A stretch of 64,000 nt of DNA, from contig CAVZZP010000003.1 in assembly GCA_963779765.1 (NCBI GenBank), forward strand, positions 69,246 to 133,245, given 5' to 3'. The notes under the pieces are model-generated. The model was not told the DNA's origin and searched no databases. It was given only the letters and a program-made list of their open reading frames with translations. Both the position numbers and the translations under genes were made by a program. Below, piece by piece: positions 63,949-64,000 of the stretch. This DNA is from Silicimonas sp963779765. Its GTDB lineage: Bacteria > Pseudomonadota > Alphaproteobacteria > Rhodobacterales > Rhodobacteraceae. The stretch's first letter is position 1, and the number at the start of each line of letters is the position of its first letter.

Positions 63949-64000
63949 ACGGTCCCAGACGAGGCGACTGGTTCTTGAGGAGCGGTCGCGGACGCCGGAG
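63945..64000 (+). pseudogene. Inverted copy of the start of GTA gp7, cut by the window end
   Basis: ATG at 63945 overlapping the g6-copy stop, then a frame-shifted version of the g7 start. It runs off the window. Confidence 0.7.

Larger units (their letters stand above)
62266..64000. repeat. Large imperfect inverted repeat (foldback) at the right end
   Basis: 63137-64000 is the reverse complement of 62266-63114, centred at about 63,125 with a 22-base loop. The right arm is about 15 bases longer overall and has many substitutions and single-base insertions, often in runs of G or C. The centre falls inside the g5 gene with no inverted-repeat or mobile-element signature. Most likely a long-read foldback or assembly chimera at a contig end. 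Confidence 0.9.

Noticed and set aside
63137..64000. A second, opposite GTA operon with g5, g6 and g7
   Set aside because: The mirrored sequence is a noisier copy of the left arm centred in g5, best explained as an assembly or read artefact.

Overview
The window looks like chromosomal DNA from a marine alphaproteobacterium of the Rhodobacteraceae (Roseobacter group). Support: high G+C, genes packed with ATGA/GTGA overlaps, a complete-order gene transfer agent (GTA) tail cluster next to cysE, a pyruvate dehydrogenase operon whose E1-beta carries its own lipoyl domain, a VPLPA-CTERM protein, HWE histidine kinases and promoters that match the alphaproteobacterial EcfG consensus. No rRNA, CRISPR array, integrase or transposase was seen.

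Layout. 0-7.4 kb: a truncated membrane protein, a flippase-like UPF0104 protein, a GT2 glycosyltransferase, a SnoaL-like protein, an L,D-transpeptidase lipoprotein, a hydrolase-LuxR regulator with a Cys nucleophile, and small genes. 7.4-14.9 kb: glgE, a treS-maltokinase fusion and glgB, a complete route from trehalose to alpha-glucan, behind an EcfG-type promoter. 15-18.5 kb: two HWE sensor kinases and a single-domain receiver; the first kinase also has an EcfG-type promoter. 18.5-23 kb: a SUMF1-like secreted protein, tRNA-Val(UAC), soxR with its operator and a divergent target operon, a glycosyltransferase, a DksA-like zinc finger, and a PRC-barrel gene with a third EcfG-type promoter. 23-26.6 kb: GntR regulator and TRAP transporter with an 18-bp perfect palindrome upstream. 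26.7-38.3 kb: a sugar-nucleotide and glycan cluster of ten genes (dehydrogenases, epimerases, a UDP-glucuronate decarboxylase, four glycosyltransferases, a methyltransferase and a glycosidase-epimerase fusion). It ends just before tRNA-Val(CAC). 38.7-53.3 kb: housekeeping genes: eno, a DMT permease, two cyclophilins, pgk, class I aldolase, a DivIC/FtsB-like gene, pdhABC, cysK and cysE.

53.4-63.1 kb: GTA genes in the RcGTA order g15-g14-g13-g12-g11-g10.1-g10-g9-g8-g7-g6-(g5 end), read on the minus strand. Many are split by single-base frameshifts that become denser towards the right end. From about 63,125 the sequence folds back on itself: 63,137-64,000 is an imperfect reverse complement of 62,266-63,114. 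Together with a one-base frameshift in the aldolase gene, this suggests an unpolished long-read assembly with a foldback artefact at its end, rather than biology.

How the genes fit together: the three EcfG-type sites link glucan/trehalose metabolism, a sensor kinase and a PRC-barrel protein into a likely general-stress regulon. The 26.7-38.3 kb cluster can make UDP-xylose-like donors and transfer them to an unknown acceptor, and is the best candidate for an undescribed system in the window.
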